Notes: a model not told the origin generated them from the letters alone. A stretch of DNA of 15,366 nt from JBLHUT01 sp047629975 (GCA_047629975.1 JBLHUT010000048.1:1-15366); one strand, 5' to 3'. Counted from the first letter of the stretch, positions 1 through 7,495 are shown. Numbers and translations: made by a program.

Positions 1-1142
1 ACGCAGGGACACATGATCATCGCCGTTGGTGCCACACGATTGATCCAGCACGCATCGTGACCGGCTCCTGACACAAGATCCATGTGGCTGTACCCTAACC
101 GTTCGGCCGCCTCGCGCACCGCACTGACGCAGCCTTCGTCAAAGGTCACAGGGTCAAAATGGCCAACCGGTTCGATCGATATCCCAAGGCCGAGATCCTT
201 GGCGATTTCTGCCGCTTCGACTTCAAGCAAGCTGCGCATCGACGTCAACTTCTCAAGGTCGGGGGACCGGAAATCGACGGTAAAGACAGCTTTTCCAGGG
301 ATCACGTTACGCGAATTGGGGTACACGTTTGCCTGCCCCACAGCACCAACCGCAGCGGGCTGATGGTCCATTGCAATCCGGTGCACGGCCTCGGTGATCC
401 GCGCCATGCCAAGCCCCGCATTCACCCGCATGTTCATCGGCGTGGAGCCGGTGTGGGCATCGCGGCCTGTCAACGTAACCTCGAGCCACCACAGCCCCTG
501 CCCGTGGGTCACAACACCGATATCGCGCCCTTCCGCTTCAAGGATCGGCCCCTGCTCGATGTGCAATTCGAAAAAGGCGTGCATCTTGCGCGCGCCCACC
601 TCTTCTTCTCCGCGCCATCCGATCCGGGTCAGTTCGTCCCCGAAAGCCAGCCCCTCGGCATCCTTGCGTGCATAAGCGAAGTCTTGGGTGTGAATGCCTG
701 AAAAAACGCCCGAGGCCAGCATCGCGGGCGCAAAACGGGTGCCTTCCTCATTTGTGAAATTCGTCACGACGATCGGATGGCGTGTCTTGATCCCGAGGTC
801 GTTGAGGGAGCGGATAATCTCCAACCCGCCCAAAACGCCCAGCACACCGTCGTATTTTCCGCCCGTCGGCTGCGTATCAAGATGAGAGCCCACATAAACC
901 GGAAGCGCATCAGGGTCTGTACCCTCGCGGCGGGCAAACATGTTGCCCATCTGGTCAAGGCCCATCGTGCAGCCTGCGGCCTCGCACCAGCTTTTGAACA
1001 ATGCGCGTCCTTTGGCATCATCATCGGTCAGCGTCTGGCGATTGTTGCCACCCGCAATGCCGGGGCCTATTTTGGCCATCTCCATCAGACTGTCCCACAG
1101 TCGATCGCCGTTGATTTTGAGGTTTTCACCGGGCGCAGCCAT
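1..1142 (-). CDS. hyuC: Zn-dependent N-carbamoyl amino acid hydrolase / beta-ureidopropionase-like, M20 family (3' end cut off by window edge)
   Basis: This cytosolic metal enzyme should remove the carbamoyl group from N-carbamoyl amino acids. Next to rutR and preTA the likely substrates are N-carbamoyl-beta-alanine or N-carbamoyl-beta-aminoisobutyrate, the last step of reductive pyrimidine degradation. The visible 380 residues start MAAPGENLKI and carry the M20/hydantoinase-C motifs: GSHLDTQPTGG (metal His87), KYDG (Asp98), NEEGTRF (Glu132/133), LHIEQGP (His194), a dimerisation/lid region with GRDAHTGSTP, and SGAGHDA (His362). The family is usually about 410-420 residues, so roughly 35 C-terminal residues, including the last expected metal-binding His, lie outside the window. 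The ATG at 1142 is chosen because AAGGA lies 8 bases upstream. The gene is divergent from rutR with a RutR operator between them. Allantoate amidohydrolase or alpha-carbamoylase activity cannot be excluded from sequence alone, so the substrate is inferred from neighbours. Confidence 0.9.
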   Translation of the reverse strand, partial: MAAPGENLKINGDRLWDSLMEMAKIGPGIAGGNNRQTLTDDDAKGRALFKSWCEAAGCTMGLDQMGNMFARREGTDPDALPVYVGSHLDTQPTGGKYDGVLGVLGGLEIIRSLNDLGIKTRHPIVVTNFTNEEGTRFAPAMLASGVFSGIHTQDFAYARKDAEGLAFGDELTRIGWRGEEEVGARKMHAFFELHIEQGPILEAEGRDIGVVTHGQGLWWLEVTLTGRDAHTGSTPMNMRVNAGLGMARITEAVHRIAMDHQPAAVGAVGQANVYPNSRNVIPGKAVFTVDFRSPDLEKLTSMRSLLEVEAAEIAKDLGLGISIEPVGHFDPVTFDEGCVSAVREAAERLGYSHMDLVSGAGHDACWINRVAPTAMIMCPC

Positions 1143-1194
1143 TGCAGATATCCTTTTGCCAAAGCGCGCTGCGCACTGCGCCGCACAAGTTTTG

Positions 1195-1210
1195 TTGACC
1201 GTTTGGTCAG
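1195..1210. promoter_or_regulatory. RutR operator (TTGACC-N4-GGTCAG)
   Basis: The sequence TTGACCGTTTGGTCAG is an inverted repeat that differs from the E. coli RutR consensus TTGACCANNTGGTCAA only at position 7 and at the last base. It lies in the gap between the divergent hydrolase gene and rutR. It begins 5 bases downstream of a plausible -10 for the hydrolase gene, so a bound repressor would cover the start of transcription. Its own TTGACC could also serve as a -35 for rutR. The match is seen directly; repression and uracil/thymine release are inferred from E. coli RutR. Confidence 0.8.
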
Positions 1211-1214
1211 AATT

Positions 1215-1242
1215 ACGCTACCACGGTTCCAAGAGCAGTCAA
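1215..1242 (-). promoter_or_regulatory. Candidate sigma70-type promoter of the carbamoylase gene
   Basis: On the minus strand TTGACT (1242-1237) is followed after 16 bases by TAGCGT (1220-1215). The -35 matches the consensus in 5 of 6 positions and the -10 in 3 of 6, which is common in alphaproteobacteria. The RutR operator starts immediately downstream. No transcript start has been seen, so this remains a prediction. Confidence 0.45.
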
Positions 1243-1384
1243 GAAAAAGGCCACGTGGCTATGCCTGTCGATCCGGCAAACGCCGCATTTACAGGCAAGG
1301 CACCAAAAAGGACCACGGGAAAAAGCCGGTAACACACGGCACTGCGCCGCCTCTTGCGGATCTTGAAAGGAAAAAGCAGGCACG

Positions 1385-2008
1385 ATGACCGCTCAGAAAC
1401 CCCGCACGCGCATCCAGCAAAAAAACACCGACGCGATCCTTGAAGCCGCACTTGATGTCTTTGCCGCCCACGGTTTTCGCGGTGCGACGCTGGATCAGAT
1501 TGCATCAGCCGCAGATCTGTCAAAGCCCAATCTGCTGTATTATTTCCCCGGCAAGGAGGCCATTCACACCGCTCTTTTGTCTGGGTTGATGGACACATGG
1601 CTAGACCCGCTGCGCGCCGTTAACGCCCAAGGCGACCCTGTCGAGGAACTGCTGTGCTATGTCCACCGCAAGCTTCAGATGAGCCGCGACCTGCCGCGCC
1701 AAAGCCGCCTGTTCGCCAATGAAATCCTGCACGGCGCACCAAACCTTTCGGGTACTCTGGGCGCGGGATTGAAGCCCTTGGTCGACGAAAAGGCAAAGCT
1801 GATCGAGGAGTGGATCGCGCGCGGTCACCTGGCCCCCGTTCACCCCTATCACCTTATCTTTTCGATCTGGTCCCTGACCCAGCACTATGCCGATTTCGAC
1901 GTACAGGTACGCGCCGTTCTGCCAAAACCAGAAAGCCGCAACCCCTTTCCAGAGGCTGCGCACTATCTTGATACATTGTTTCGCAAGCTGCTGACGCCTG
2001 CCCCGTAA
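1385..2008 (+). CDS. rutR: TetR-family transcriptional regulator RutR (pyrimidine-responsive)
   Basis: The 207-residue protein should be a dimeric DNA-binding repressor that senses uracil or thymine. Residues about 13-60 form the TetR helix-turn-helix domain (AILEAALDVFAAHGFRGATL, then IASAADLSKPNLLYYFPGKE). The rest matches the RutR ligand domain, including LPRQSRLFANEILHGAP, LVDEKAKLIEEW, and LIFSIWSLTQHYADFDVQV, which closely mirrors the LIFMIWASTQHYADFAVQV stretch of E. coli RutR. Length is typical. AGG lies 4 bases before the ATG. The gene sits between the carbamoylase and dihydropyrimidine dehydrogenase genes and has a matching operator upstream, which supports control of pyrimidine catabolism here rather than of a rut operon. 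Its stop lies only 6 bases from the stop of the converging preA. Confidence 0.93.
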   Translation: MTAQKPRTRIQQKNTDAILEAALDVFAAHGFRGATLDQIASAADLSKPNLLYYFPGKEAIHTALLSGLMDTWLDPLRAVNAQGDPVEELLCYVHRKLQMSRDLPRQSRLFANEILHGAPNLSGTLGAGLKPLVDEKAKLIEEWIARGHLAPVHPYHLIFSIWSLTQHYADFDVQVRAVLPKPESRNPFPEAAHYLDTLFRKLLTPAP

Positions 2009-2014
2009 CCCGCC

Positions 2015-3322
2015 CTATTCCGCGGCTTGCACTGCCGAGGGGTTGTTGGGATGCGTTGTCCAGTCTGCCGGTTCCGCCATGACCTCCCGGCCCGTGCGTG
2101 GATCGACGACGCCTGCCTCCAGACGCTCCATCGTGATGCAGTTCTCGACGGGGCAGACATTGACGCACAAGTTGCAGGCCACACATTCCGCATCGATCAC
2201 CTCGAACACGCGGTCCGGCGACATCGAGATCGCCTGATGGGACGTGTCCTCGCAGGCGGCGTAGCAGCGCCCGCACTTGATGCAATCATCCTGACTGATA
2301 CGGGCCTTTGTGACGTAATTCAGGTTCAAATACTGCCATTCCGTCACATTCGGCACCGCCTGCCCCGAAACCTCGGCGACGCTTGAATACCCTTTCTCAT
2401 CCATCCAGCTTGACAGGCCGGACTTCATTTCCTCGACGATCTTGAAGCCATAGGTCATCGCCGCGGTGCAGACCTGAACATTGCCCGCACCCAGAACCAG
2501 AAACTCGGCCGCATCGCGCCACGTGGTGACCCCGCCGATACCACTGATCGGCAAGCCGCGGGTTTCGGCATCCCGCGCGATGCTGGCGACCATGTTCAGC
2601 GCGATCGGTTTGACCGCAGGGCCGCAAAAACCGCCATGGCTACCCTTGCCGTCAATCGAAGGTTCAGGCGACATCGTATCCAGATTAACCGATGTTATCG
2701 AGCTGACCGTATTGATCAAAGACACTGCATCAGCGCCGCCTGCCTTGGCTGCGCGGGCCGGATAGCGCACGTCGGTAATGTTCGGGGTCAACTTTACGAT
2801 CACAGGCATCCGCGAATATTGCTTGCACCAACGCGTCACCATTTCGATGTATTCGGGCACCTGCCCGACAGCCGCTCCCATTCCGCGCTCTGACATGCCG
2901 TGCGGGCAGCCAAAGTTCAACTCGATCCCGTCGGCACCGGTGTCCTCCACCAAGGGCAAAATATCGCGCCACGCCTGTTCCTCGCACGGGACCATTATGC
3001 TGACAATCATGGCGCGGTCAGGATAATCGCGTTTAACGGCCTTGATCTCGCGCAGGTTCACCTCCAGCGGGCGATCGGTGATCAACTCGATGTTGTTGAG
3101 CCCCAAAAGCCGTCGGTCCGCGCCGTAAATCACGCCGTAGCGCGGGCCGTTCACGTTGACCACCGGTGGTCCCTCGCTGCCCAGTGTTTTCCACACGACA
3201 CCGCCCCAGCCAGCGTCAAACGCGCGACGCACGTTATATTCCTTGTCAGTGGGCGGCGCCGAGGCGAGCCAGAAGGGGTTGGGTGATTTGATACCCGCGA
3301 AATAGGTGGTGAGGTCAGCCAT
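2015..3322 (-). CDS. preA: NAD-dependent dihydropyrimidine dehydrogenase subunit PreA (FMN and ferredoxin domains)
   Basis: PreA is the catalytic subunit that reduces uracil or thymine to the 5,6-dihydro form in the cytosol, with electrons coming from PreT. Residues 1 to about 300 form the FMN-binding TIM barrel related to class 2 dihydroorotate dehydrogenases. GCPHGMSERGMG contains Cys139, matching the catalytic Cys671 of pig dihydropyrimidine dehydrogenase, and GIGGVTTW with LGAGNVQVCTA forms the phosphate site. Residues 340-400 carry two 4Fe-4S motifs: Cys347, 350, 353, 357 and Cys380, 383, 386, 390. At 435 residues it has the normal bacterial length plus a short acidic tail. The ATG at 3322 has GGAGA 7 bases upstream and lies 13 bases after preT, so the two form one operon. 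No key residue is missing. Confidence 0.97.
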   Translation of the reverse strand: MADLTTYFAGIKSPNPFWLASAPPTDKEYNVRRAFDAGWGGVVWKTLGSEGPPVVNVNGPRYGVIYGADRRLLGLNNIELITDRPLEVNLREIKAVKRDYPDRAMIVSIMVPCEEQAWRDILPLVEDTGADGIELNFGCPHGMSERGMGAAVGQVPEYIEMVTRWCKQYSRMPVIVKLTPNITDVRYPARAAKAGGADAVSLINTVSSITSVNLDTMSPEPSIDGKGSHGGFCGPAVKPIALNMVASIARDAETRGLPISGIGGVTTWRDAAEFLVLGAGNVQVCTAAMTYGFKIVEEMKSGLSSWMDEKGYSSVAEVSGQAVPNVTEWQYLNLNYVTKARISQDDCIKCGRCYAACEDTSHQAISMSPDRVFEVIDAECVACNLCVNVCPVENCITMERLEAGVVDPRTGREVMAEPADWTTHPNNPSAVQAAE

Positions 3323-3335
3323 TTGTCAGTCTCCC

Positions 3336-4706
3336 TTATTTGGCGGCCACGGGAACGATCCCGCTCAGTGTGGCGTGAATGTCTTCGGCGGCATCGCGCC
3401 CTTCGGCAACGGCCGTCACGGTCAGATCATCCCCGCCGGTCGCGCAATCGCCCCCCGCCCAGATACCGTTGACCGAGGTGCGCCCCGCCCCTGTGACAGC
3501 AATCTTGCCCCGCTCGAACGCCAGCACCGGCGGCGCATCACCTAGCGTCTGGCCTATCGCCTTGAACACCTGATCCGCCTTGAGGGTAAAGGTCTCTCCA
3601 GTGGGTTCCAACCCGCTTGGCCCTTTGCGGGTATAGCCGAACTCGACCTCGCTGACCGGTCCTGTGCCTTTGAAATGCAAGGGCTGCGCGTTGGTGATGA
3701 TCCGGACCCCCGAATGGGCGGCATGATCTTGCTCGTAGGGGCTTGCGCTCATCTTGTCGCGGCCCCGACGGTACACAATCGTCACCGATTCAGCGCCCAG
3801 AAGCTTTGCTTGAACGGCGGCGTCCACAGCCGTCATTCCACCGCCGATAACGACAATATTACGTCCGACAGGCACCTGCGCCTTGTTGGTCGCCTGTCGC
3901 AAACGCGCGATGAAATCCACCGCATCAACCACGTTCTCAAGGTTTTCGCCGTCTGTCTCAAGCGCATTGACCGCCGACAGGCCGACCCCAAGGAAAACCG
4001 CGTCAAACTCTGATTTCAAGGTGTCCAGATCAAGGGTCCGGCCCAGTGCGCGCCCCGTCTGAAGCGTGATGCCCCCGATCCGCAGCAACCACTCCACCTC
4101 GGCCTCGGCAAACCCGTCAACGGTTTTATAGGCCGCAATCCCGAATTCATTCAGCCCGCCCGCCTTTTCACGAGCATCAAACACGGTGACGTCGTGCCCG
4201 TGCATCGCAAGCCGGTGCGCGCACGAAAGCCCCGCCGGCCCCGCCCCCACGACCGCGATCTTGCGCCCTGTAACCGGTGCACGCGTGAACGGATGGCCCG
4301 CGCGGGCCATAACCGTGTCGGTTGCAAACCGCTGCAAACGGCCGATATCCACCGGTTGCCCCTCGGCGGCCTCACGGACACAGGCCTGCTCACACAAGGT
4401 TTCCGTCGGACAAACCCGCGCGCACATCCCCCCCAGAATATTCTGGTCAAAGATCGTCTTGCCAGCATCGCCGGGTTTTCCGGTCTGGATCTGGCGAATG
4501 AAAAGCGGGATGTCGATGTCTGTCGGGCACGCTGTGATGCACGGCGCGTCATAGCAGAAATAGCAACGATCCGCCGCAACCGCCGCCTCGTGCGCATCCA
4601 GAGCCGGATGCATATCCGCAAAACCGGCCTCATAGTCCTCGGCCCTCATACGGCCCGAAACTATCCCGGGGGTCGTTGGTCCGGTTATGCTTGATGTTTT
4701 GGTCAT
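3336..4706 (-). CDS. preT: NAD-dependent dihydropyrimidine dehydrogenase subunit PreT (FAD, Fe-S)
   Basis: PreT takes electrons from a pyridine nucleotide through FAD and Fe-S centres and passes them to PreA. The 456-residue protein resembles the N-terminal half of mammalian dihydropyrimidine dehydrogenase and the GltD family. Cys48, 51, 56, 60, 99, 105, 109 and Gln125 fit the pig enzyme ligands (79, 82, 87, 91, 130, 136, 140 and Gln156) with a constant offset of 31, so both N-terminal 4Fe-4S clusters should be present, one with a glutamine ligand. GAGPAGL (154-160) binds FAD, GGGMTAVD (288-295) and YRRG (312-315) form the pyridine nucleotide site, and IWAGGD with a following ATGG closes the second FAD motif. 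GGGAGA lies 5 bases before the ATG. It leads the preT-preA operon, with a 302-base gap upstream. Confidence 0.95.
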   Translation of the reverse strand: MTKTSSITGPTTPGIVSGRMRAEDYEAGFADMHPALDAHEAAVAADRCYFCYDAPCITACPTDIDIPLFIRQIQTGKPGDAGKTIFDQNILGGMCARVCPTETLCEQACVREAAEGQPVDIGRLQRFATDTVMARAGHPFTRAPVTGRKIAVVGAGPAGLSCAHRLAMHGHDVTVFDAREKAGGLNEFGIAAYKTVDGFAEAEVEWLLRIGGITLQTGRALGRTLDLDTLKSEFDAVFLGVGLSAVNALETDGENLENVVDAVDFIARLRQATNKAQVPVGRNIVVIGGGMTAVDAAVQAKLLGAESVTIVYRRGRDKMSASPYEQDHAAHSGVRIITNAQPLHFKGTGPVSEVEFGYTRKGPSGLEPTGETFTLKADQVFKAIGQTLGDAPPVLAFERGKIAVTGAGRTSVNGIWAGGDCATGGDDLTVTAVAEGRDAAEDIHATLSGIVPVAAK

Positions 4707-5008
4707 CGTCGTCTCCCAAGCCGCATGTCACCTTTGGTAAAAAGCTTGCACAGGTCCGATTTTTTATCAAATGGTAAATTTCTAAACACCGGTCACTTTG
4801 CAAAACAGCCGCAAAAGCGACCAGCCGAACGTCTCTGGCACCCGTTTTCGATGCAAGATGGCGCAAAACCCGGCTTCTTTCGCTTGAACTGCCCCTTACT
4901 TCGGGCAATCACTTTCCGTATAAGACAAAAAGAAACTGCGAGACCTGCACACACGAATATCCGAATTGCAGATATTGAACGTGTGGATGGCGAACCGATG
5001 AGGACAAC
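4707..5008. other. Divergent intergenic region preT / accB
   Basis: These 302 bases separate the divergent starts of preT and accB, are richer in A/T than the flanking genes, and contain no convincing gene. They should hold both promoters. Visible are two TGGTAAA copies (4735-4741 and 4772-4778), the second part of a RutR-like inverted repeat, and a TATAAG at 4919-4924 that could be an accB -10. A short GAGG is placed 5 bases before the accB ATG. Reading frames that cross the gap have no recognisable similarity. Confidence 0.6.
4763..4778. promoter_or_regulatory. Candidate degenerate RutR operator upstream of preT
   Basis: TTTATCAAATGGTAAA agrees with TTGACCANNTGGTCAA at 11 of 14 defined positions. 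Two of the three mismatches are symmetric (T for G and A for C in the mirrored places), so the inverted-repeat character is kept. The centre lies about 65 bases before the preT ATG, a suitable operator position. This is a weak site, proposed mainly because preTA belongs to the same pathway as the strong operator at 1195. Confidence 0.35.
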
Positions 5009-5497
5009 ATGACAGAAAAATCCCATGACGCGGACGTGGCCTTCATTCAGGCGCTCGCCGAAGTACTCAAGGCCAACGACCTGACCGAACTTCAGGTGAA
5101 GCGCGAATACGGGGAGGACGACAGCCTGAATGTGCGTGTCAGCCGCCAGATCAAGATGGCCCCTGTGGCTGCCGCGGCCCCCGTCGCGGCCTCCCTGGCG
5201 GCACCGGTTGCTGCAGCAGCGGCAGCCGCAGCGCCCGCCGCCGCCGACGATCCCGCCCTTCACCCCGGTGCGGTCACATCGCCCATGGTCGGCACAGTCT
5301 ACCTTCAGGCCGAACCGGGCTCTGGCGCGTTTGTAAATGTCGGAGACACCGTAACCAAAGGGCAAACACTGCTGATTATCGAAGCCATGAAGACGATGAA
5401 CCAAATTCATGCCCCCCACGCTGGCACCGTTAAGCGTATCCTGATCGAGGATAGCACCGCCGTGGAATACGGCGCACCGTTGATGATCATCGAATGA
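5009..5497 (+). CDS. accB: Acetyl-CoA carboxylase biotin carboxyl carrier protein (AccB)
   Basis: AccB carries the biotin that shuttles CO2 from biotin carboxylase to the carboxyltransferase in the first committed step of fatty acid synthesis. The 162-residue protein has a short N-terminal helical region (about 1-50) and an Ala/Pro-rich flexible linker (about 51-80). The C-terminal lipoyl/biotinyl domain (about 86-162) has the EAMKTMN motif, with Lys128 as the biotinylated residue. The protein ends in PLMIIE, as is usual. GAGG lies 5 bases upstream of the ATG. The stop overlaps the accC start, indicating translational coupling. The linker contains long alanine runs but the reading frame is intact. 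Confidence 0.98.
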   Translation: MTEKSHDADVAFIQALAEVLKANDLTELQVKREYGEDDSLNVRVSRQIKMAPVAAAAPVAASLAAPVAAAAAAAAPAAADDPALHPGAVTSPMVGTVYLQAEPGSGAFVNVGDTVTKGQTLLIIEAMKTMNQIHAPHAGTVKRILIEDSTAVEYGAPLMIIE

Positions 5498-6846
5498 TGT
5501 TCGACAAGATCCTGATCGCCAATCGTGGCGAAATCGCCCTGCGTGTTATCCGGGCTTGCCGGGAAATGGGCATTCCTTCCGTGGCCGTGCATTCAACCGC
5601 CGACAGCGACGCGATGCATGTTCGCATGGCCGACGAGGCGATCTGCATTGGCCCGCCCAACAGCCAGCAAAGCTATCTGTCGGTTCCTGCGATCGTTTCG
5701 GCCTGCGAAATCACTGGAGCGAGTGCTATTCACCCCGGATACGGCTTTTTGTCTGAAAATGCCGCGTTTGTTCAGGTGCTCGAGGATCACGGCATCGCCT
5801 TTATCGGTCCCACGGCTGCGCATATCCGGATGATGGGCGACAAGATTACCGCAAAGGATACGATGAAGGCTCTTGGCGTGCCGTGTGTGCCCGGGTCTGA
5901 TGGCGGTGTGGCCGATTATGAAACCGCCAAGACGGTTGCCGCCGAGATCGGCTATCCGGTTATCATCAAGGCAACGGCCGGCGGTGGTGGCCGCGGAATG
6001 AAGCTTGCGAAAACGCCAGCCGATCTTGAAACCGCCTTTCGCACCGCGCGCGCCGAGGGCAAGTCCAACTTCGGCAATGACGAAGTCTATATCGAGAAAT
6101 ACCTGACCAAACCACGCCACATCGAAATTCAGGTCTTTGGCGACGGAAAGGGAAAAGCTGTGCATCTTGGCGAGCGCGATTGCTCGCTGCAACGGCGCCA
6201 CCAGAAAGTTTTCGAAGAAGCCCCCGGCCCTTCGATCACTCCGGAGTTGCGCGCACGCATCGGAAAAACATGTGCCGATGCCATGGCACGTATTGAATAC
6301 AGCGGTGCAGGCACAATCGAATTCCTTTACGAAGACGGCGAGTTCTATTTCATAGAAATGAATACCCGCCTGCAGGTCGAGCACCCTGTAACAGAGGCGA
6401 TTTTCGGCGTTGATCTTGTGCGCGAACAAATTCAGGTCGCGCAAGGCATGCCGATGTCGTTTACCCAAGACGATCTGAAGGTAAACGGCCACGCGATCGA
6501 GGTGCGTATCAATGCCGAAAAACTGCCCGATTTCTCACCCTGCCCCGGAACGATTGCCACGTTTCACGCTCCGGGAGGCTTGGGTATCCGCATGGATTCG
6601 GCGCTTTATGTCGGTTACACAATCCCACCTTATTACGACAGTTTGATCGGTAAACTGATCGTGTTCGGCCGCGATCGTCCCGAGGCGTTGGCACGTCTCA
6701 ACAGGGCACTGGGGGAGTTGGTGATCGACGGCATTGATACCACTTTGCCGCTGTTTCGTGACCTTCTTTTGGAGCCCGACATTCTAAAGGGCGACTATAC
6801 CATTCACTGGCTTGAGCGGTGGCTGGAAGAAAAAGTCAAACAATAG
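5494..6846 (+). CDS. accC: Acetyl-CoA carboxylase biotin carboxylase subunit (AccC)
   Basis: This ATP-grasp enzyme carboxylates the biotin on AccB using ATP and bicarbonate. The N-terminal domain begins FDKILIANRGEIALRV and includes HPGYGFLSEN. ATP is held by Lys117, Lys159 and the glycine-rich loop GGGGRGMK (163-170). Later come ERDCSLQRRHQK (227-238) and the metal and catalytic block EMNTRLQVEHPVTE, with Glu288, Arg292, Gln294 and Glu296. The C-terminal domain ends with YYDSLIGKL and a normal tail. The length of 450 residues is typical. Two adjacent ATGs (5494 and 5497) both overlap the accB stop; the second gives the more usual single-Met start. No strong ribosome site is seen, which fits coupling to accB. 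Confidence 0.98.
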   Translation: MMFDKILIANRGEIALRVIRACREMGIPSVAVHSTADSDAMHVRMADEAICIGPPNSQQSYLSVPAIVSACEITGASAIHPGYGFLSENAAFVQVLEDHGIAFIGPTAAHIRMMGDKITAKDTMKALGVPCVPGSDGGVADYETAKTVAAEIGYPVIIKATAGGGGRGMKLAKTPADLETAFRTARAEGKSNFGNDEVYIEKYLTKPRHIEIQVFGDGKGKAVHLGERDCSLQRRHQKVFEEAPGPSITPELRARIGKTCADAMARIEYSGAGTIEFLYEDGEFYFIEMNTRLQVEHPVTEAIFGVDLVREQIQVAQGMPMSFTQDDLKVNGHAIEVRINAEKLPDFSPCPGTIATFHAPGGLGIRMDSALYVGYTIPPYYDSLIGKLIVFGRDRPEALARLNRALGELVIDGIDTTLPLFRDLLLEPDILKGDYTIHWLERWLEEKVKQ

Positions 6847-6853
6847 CAATCAG

Positions 6854-7495
6854 ATGCAAGATGCCCTGACACCAGAGCTCTTGCTAAGGGCCTATGCCAG
6901 CGGGATATTCCCCATGGCCAACGGTCGTGACGACCCAGAGATTTTCTGGGTCGATCCGACCACGCGCGGCGTCTTTCCGCTTGAGCAGTTTCACATCTCT
7001 CGCTCCTTGCGACGCCACATTCGCACCACGCCTTTCGATATCCGTAAGAACACTGCCTTCTGCGAAGTCGTGACCCAATGCGCAGACCGCCCAGAGACAT
7101 GGATCAATTCGGAAATCTTTGCGCTTTACAAAGCATTGCACAAGACCGGGCACGCCCATTCGATAGAGGTTTTTGATGGAAACCTGCTTGTGGGAGGGGT
7201 CTATGGCGTGGTTCTTGGGGGGGCATTTTTCGGCGAAAGCATGTTCTCCCGCAGGGACAATGTCTCGAAAATCGCACTGGCTTATCTTATTGATCGATTG
7301 CGCCTTGGAGGGTTCTCACTTTTTGACACCCAGTTCACGACACCACACCTGTGCAGTTTGGGCGCACAAGAACTTAGCCGGTCAGAATACCGTCAAAAGC
7401 TTGCAGTGGCGCTGAGGCAGACGGCCGATTTCAATATCCACATCCCGGATACGACGGCTCAGGCCATATTGCAGCGCAACACCCAAATATCGTAA
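6854..7495 (+). CDS. aat: Leucyl/phenylalanyl-tRNA-protein transferase (Aat)
   Basis: Aat transfers Leu or Phe from charged tRNA to proteins with N-terminal Arg or Lys, marking them for ClpS-dependent degradation. The 213-residue protein shows the family landmarks: YASGIFPMA (14-22), FWVDPTTRGVFPLE (31-44), HISRSLRR (47-54), GHAHSIEV (99-106), VGGVYGVVLGGAFFGESMFSR (113-133) with NVSKIAL, and FDTQFTTPHLCSLGAQELSR (157-176). The ATG at 6854 is preferred over one at 6812 because it follows the accC stop by 7 bases and gives the expected N-terminus. The ribosome site is poor, so translation may depend on accC. The 3' end overlaps the opposing DUF2155 gene by 37 bases. Confidence 0.96.
   Translation: MQDALTPELLLRAYASGIFPMANGRDDPEIFWVDPTTRGVFPLEQFHISRSLRRHIRTTPFDIRKNTAFCEVVTQCADRPETWINSEIFALYKALHKTGHAHSIEVFDGNLLVGGVYGVVLGGAFFGESMFSRRDNVSKIALAYLIDRLRLGGFSLFDTQFTTPHLCSLGAQELSRSEYRQKLAVALRQTADFNIHIPDTTAQAILQRNTQIS

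Noticed and set aside
777..1388. Open frame on the plus strand running into rutR
   Set aside because: It is antisense to the carbamoylase gene, whose motifs are clear; only the short 3' part after 1255 is mentioned as a possible leader.
4763..4778. FNR-type anaerobic regulator box before preT
   Set aside because: The TTGAT-N4-ATCAA pattern is not present on either strand; the symmetry fits a RutR-like site better.
5160..5250. GCC/GCA repeat tract in accB as a simple-sequence or phase-variation repeat
   Set aside because: It encodes the Ala/Pro linker normal for AccB and is not a uniform repeat unit.
4793..5419. Cys/Gly-rich frame on the minus strand between accB and preT
   Set aside because: It is mostly antisense to the Ala-rich accB linker, which yields Gly/Cys/Arg-rich shadows.
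5593..6492. Long open frame of 299 codons on the minus strand
   Set aside because: It is entirely antisense to accC, whose motifs are complete, and its translation resembles no known domain.
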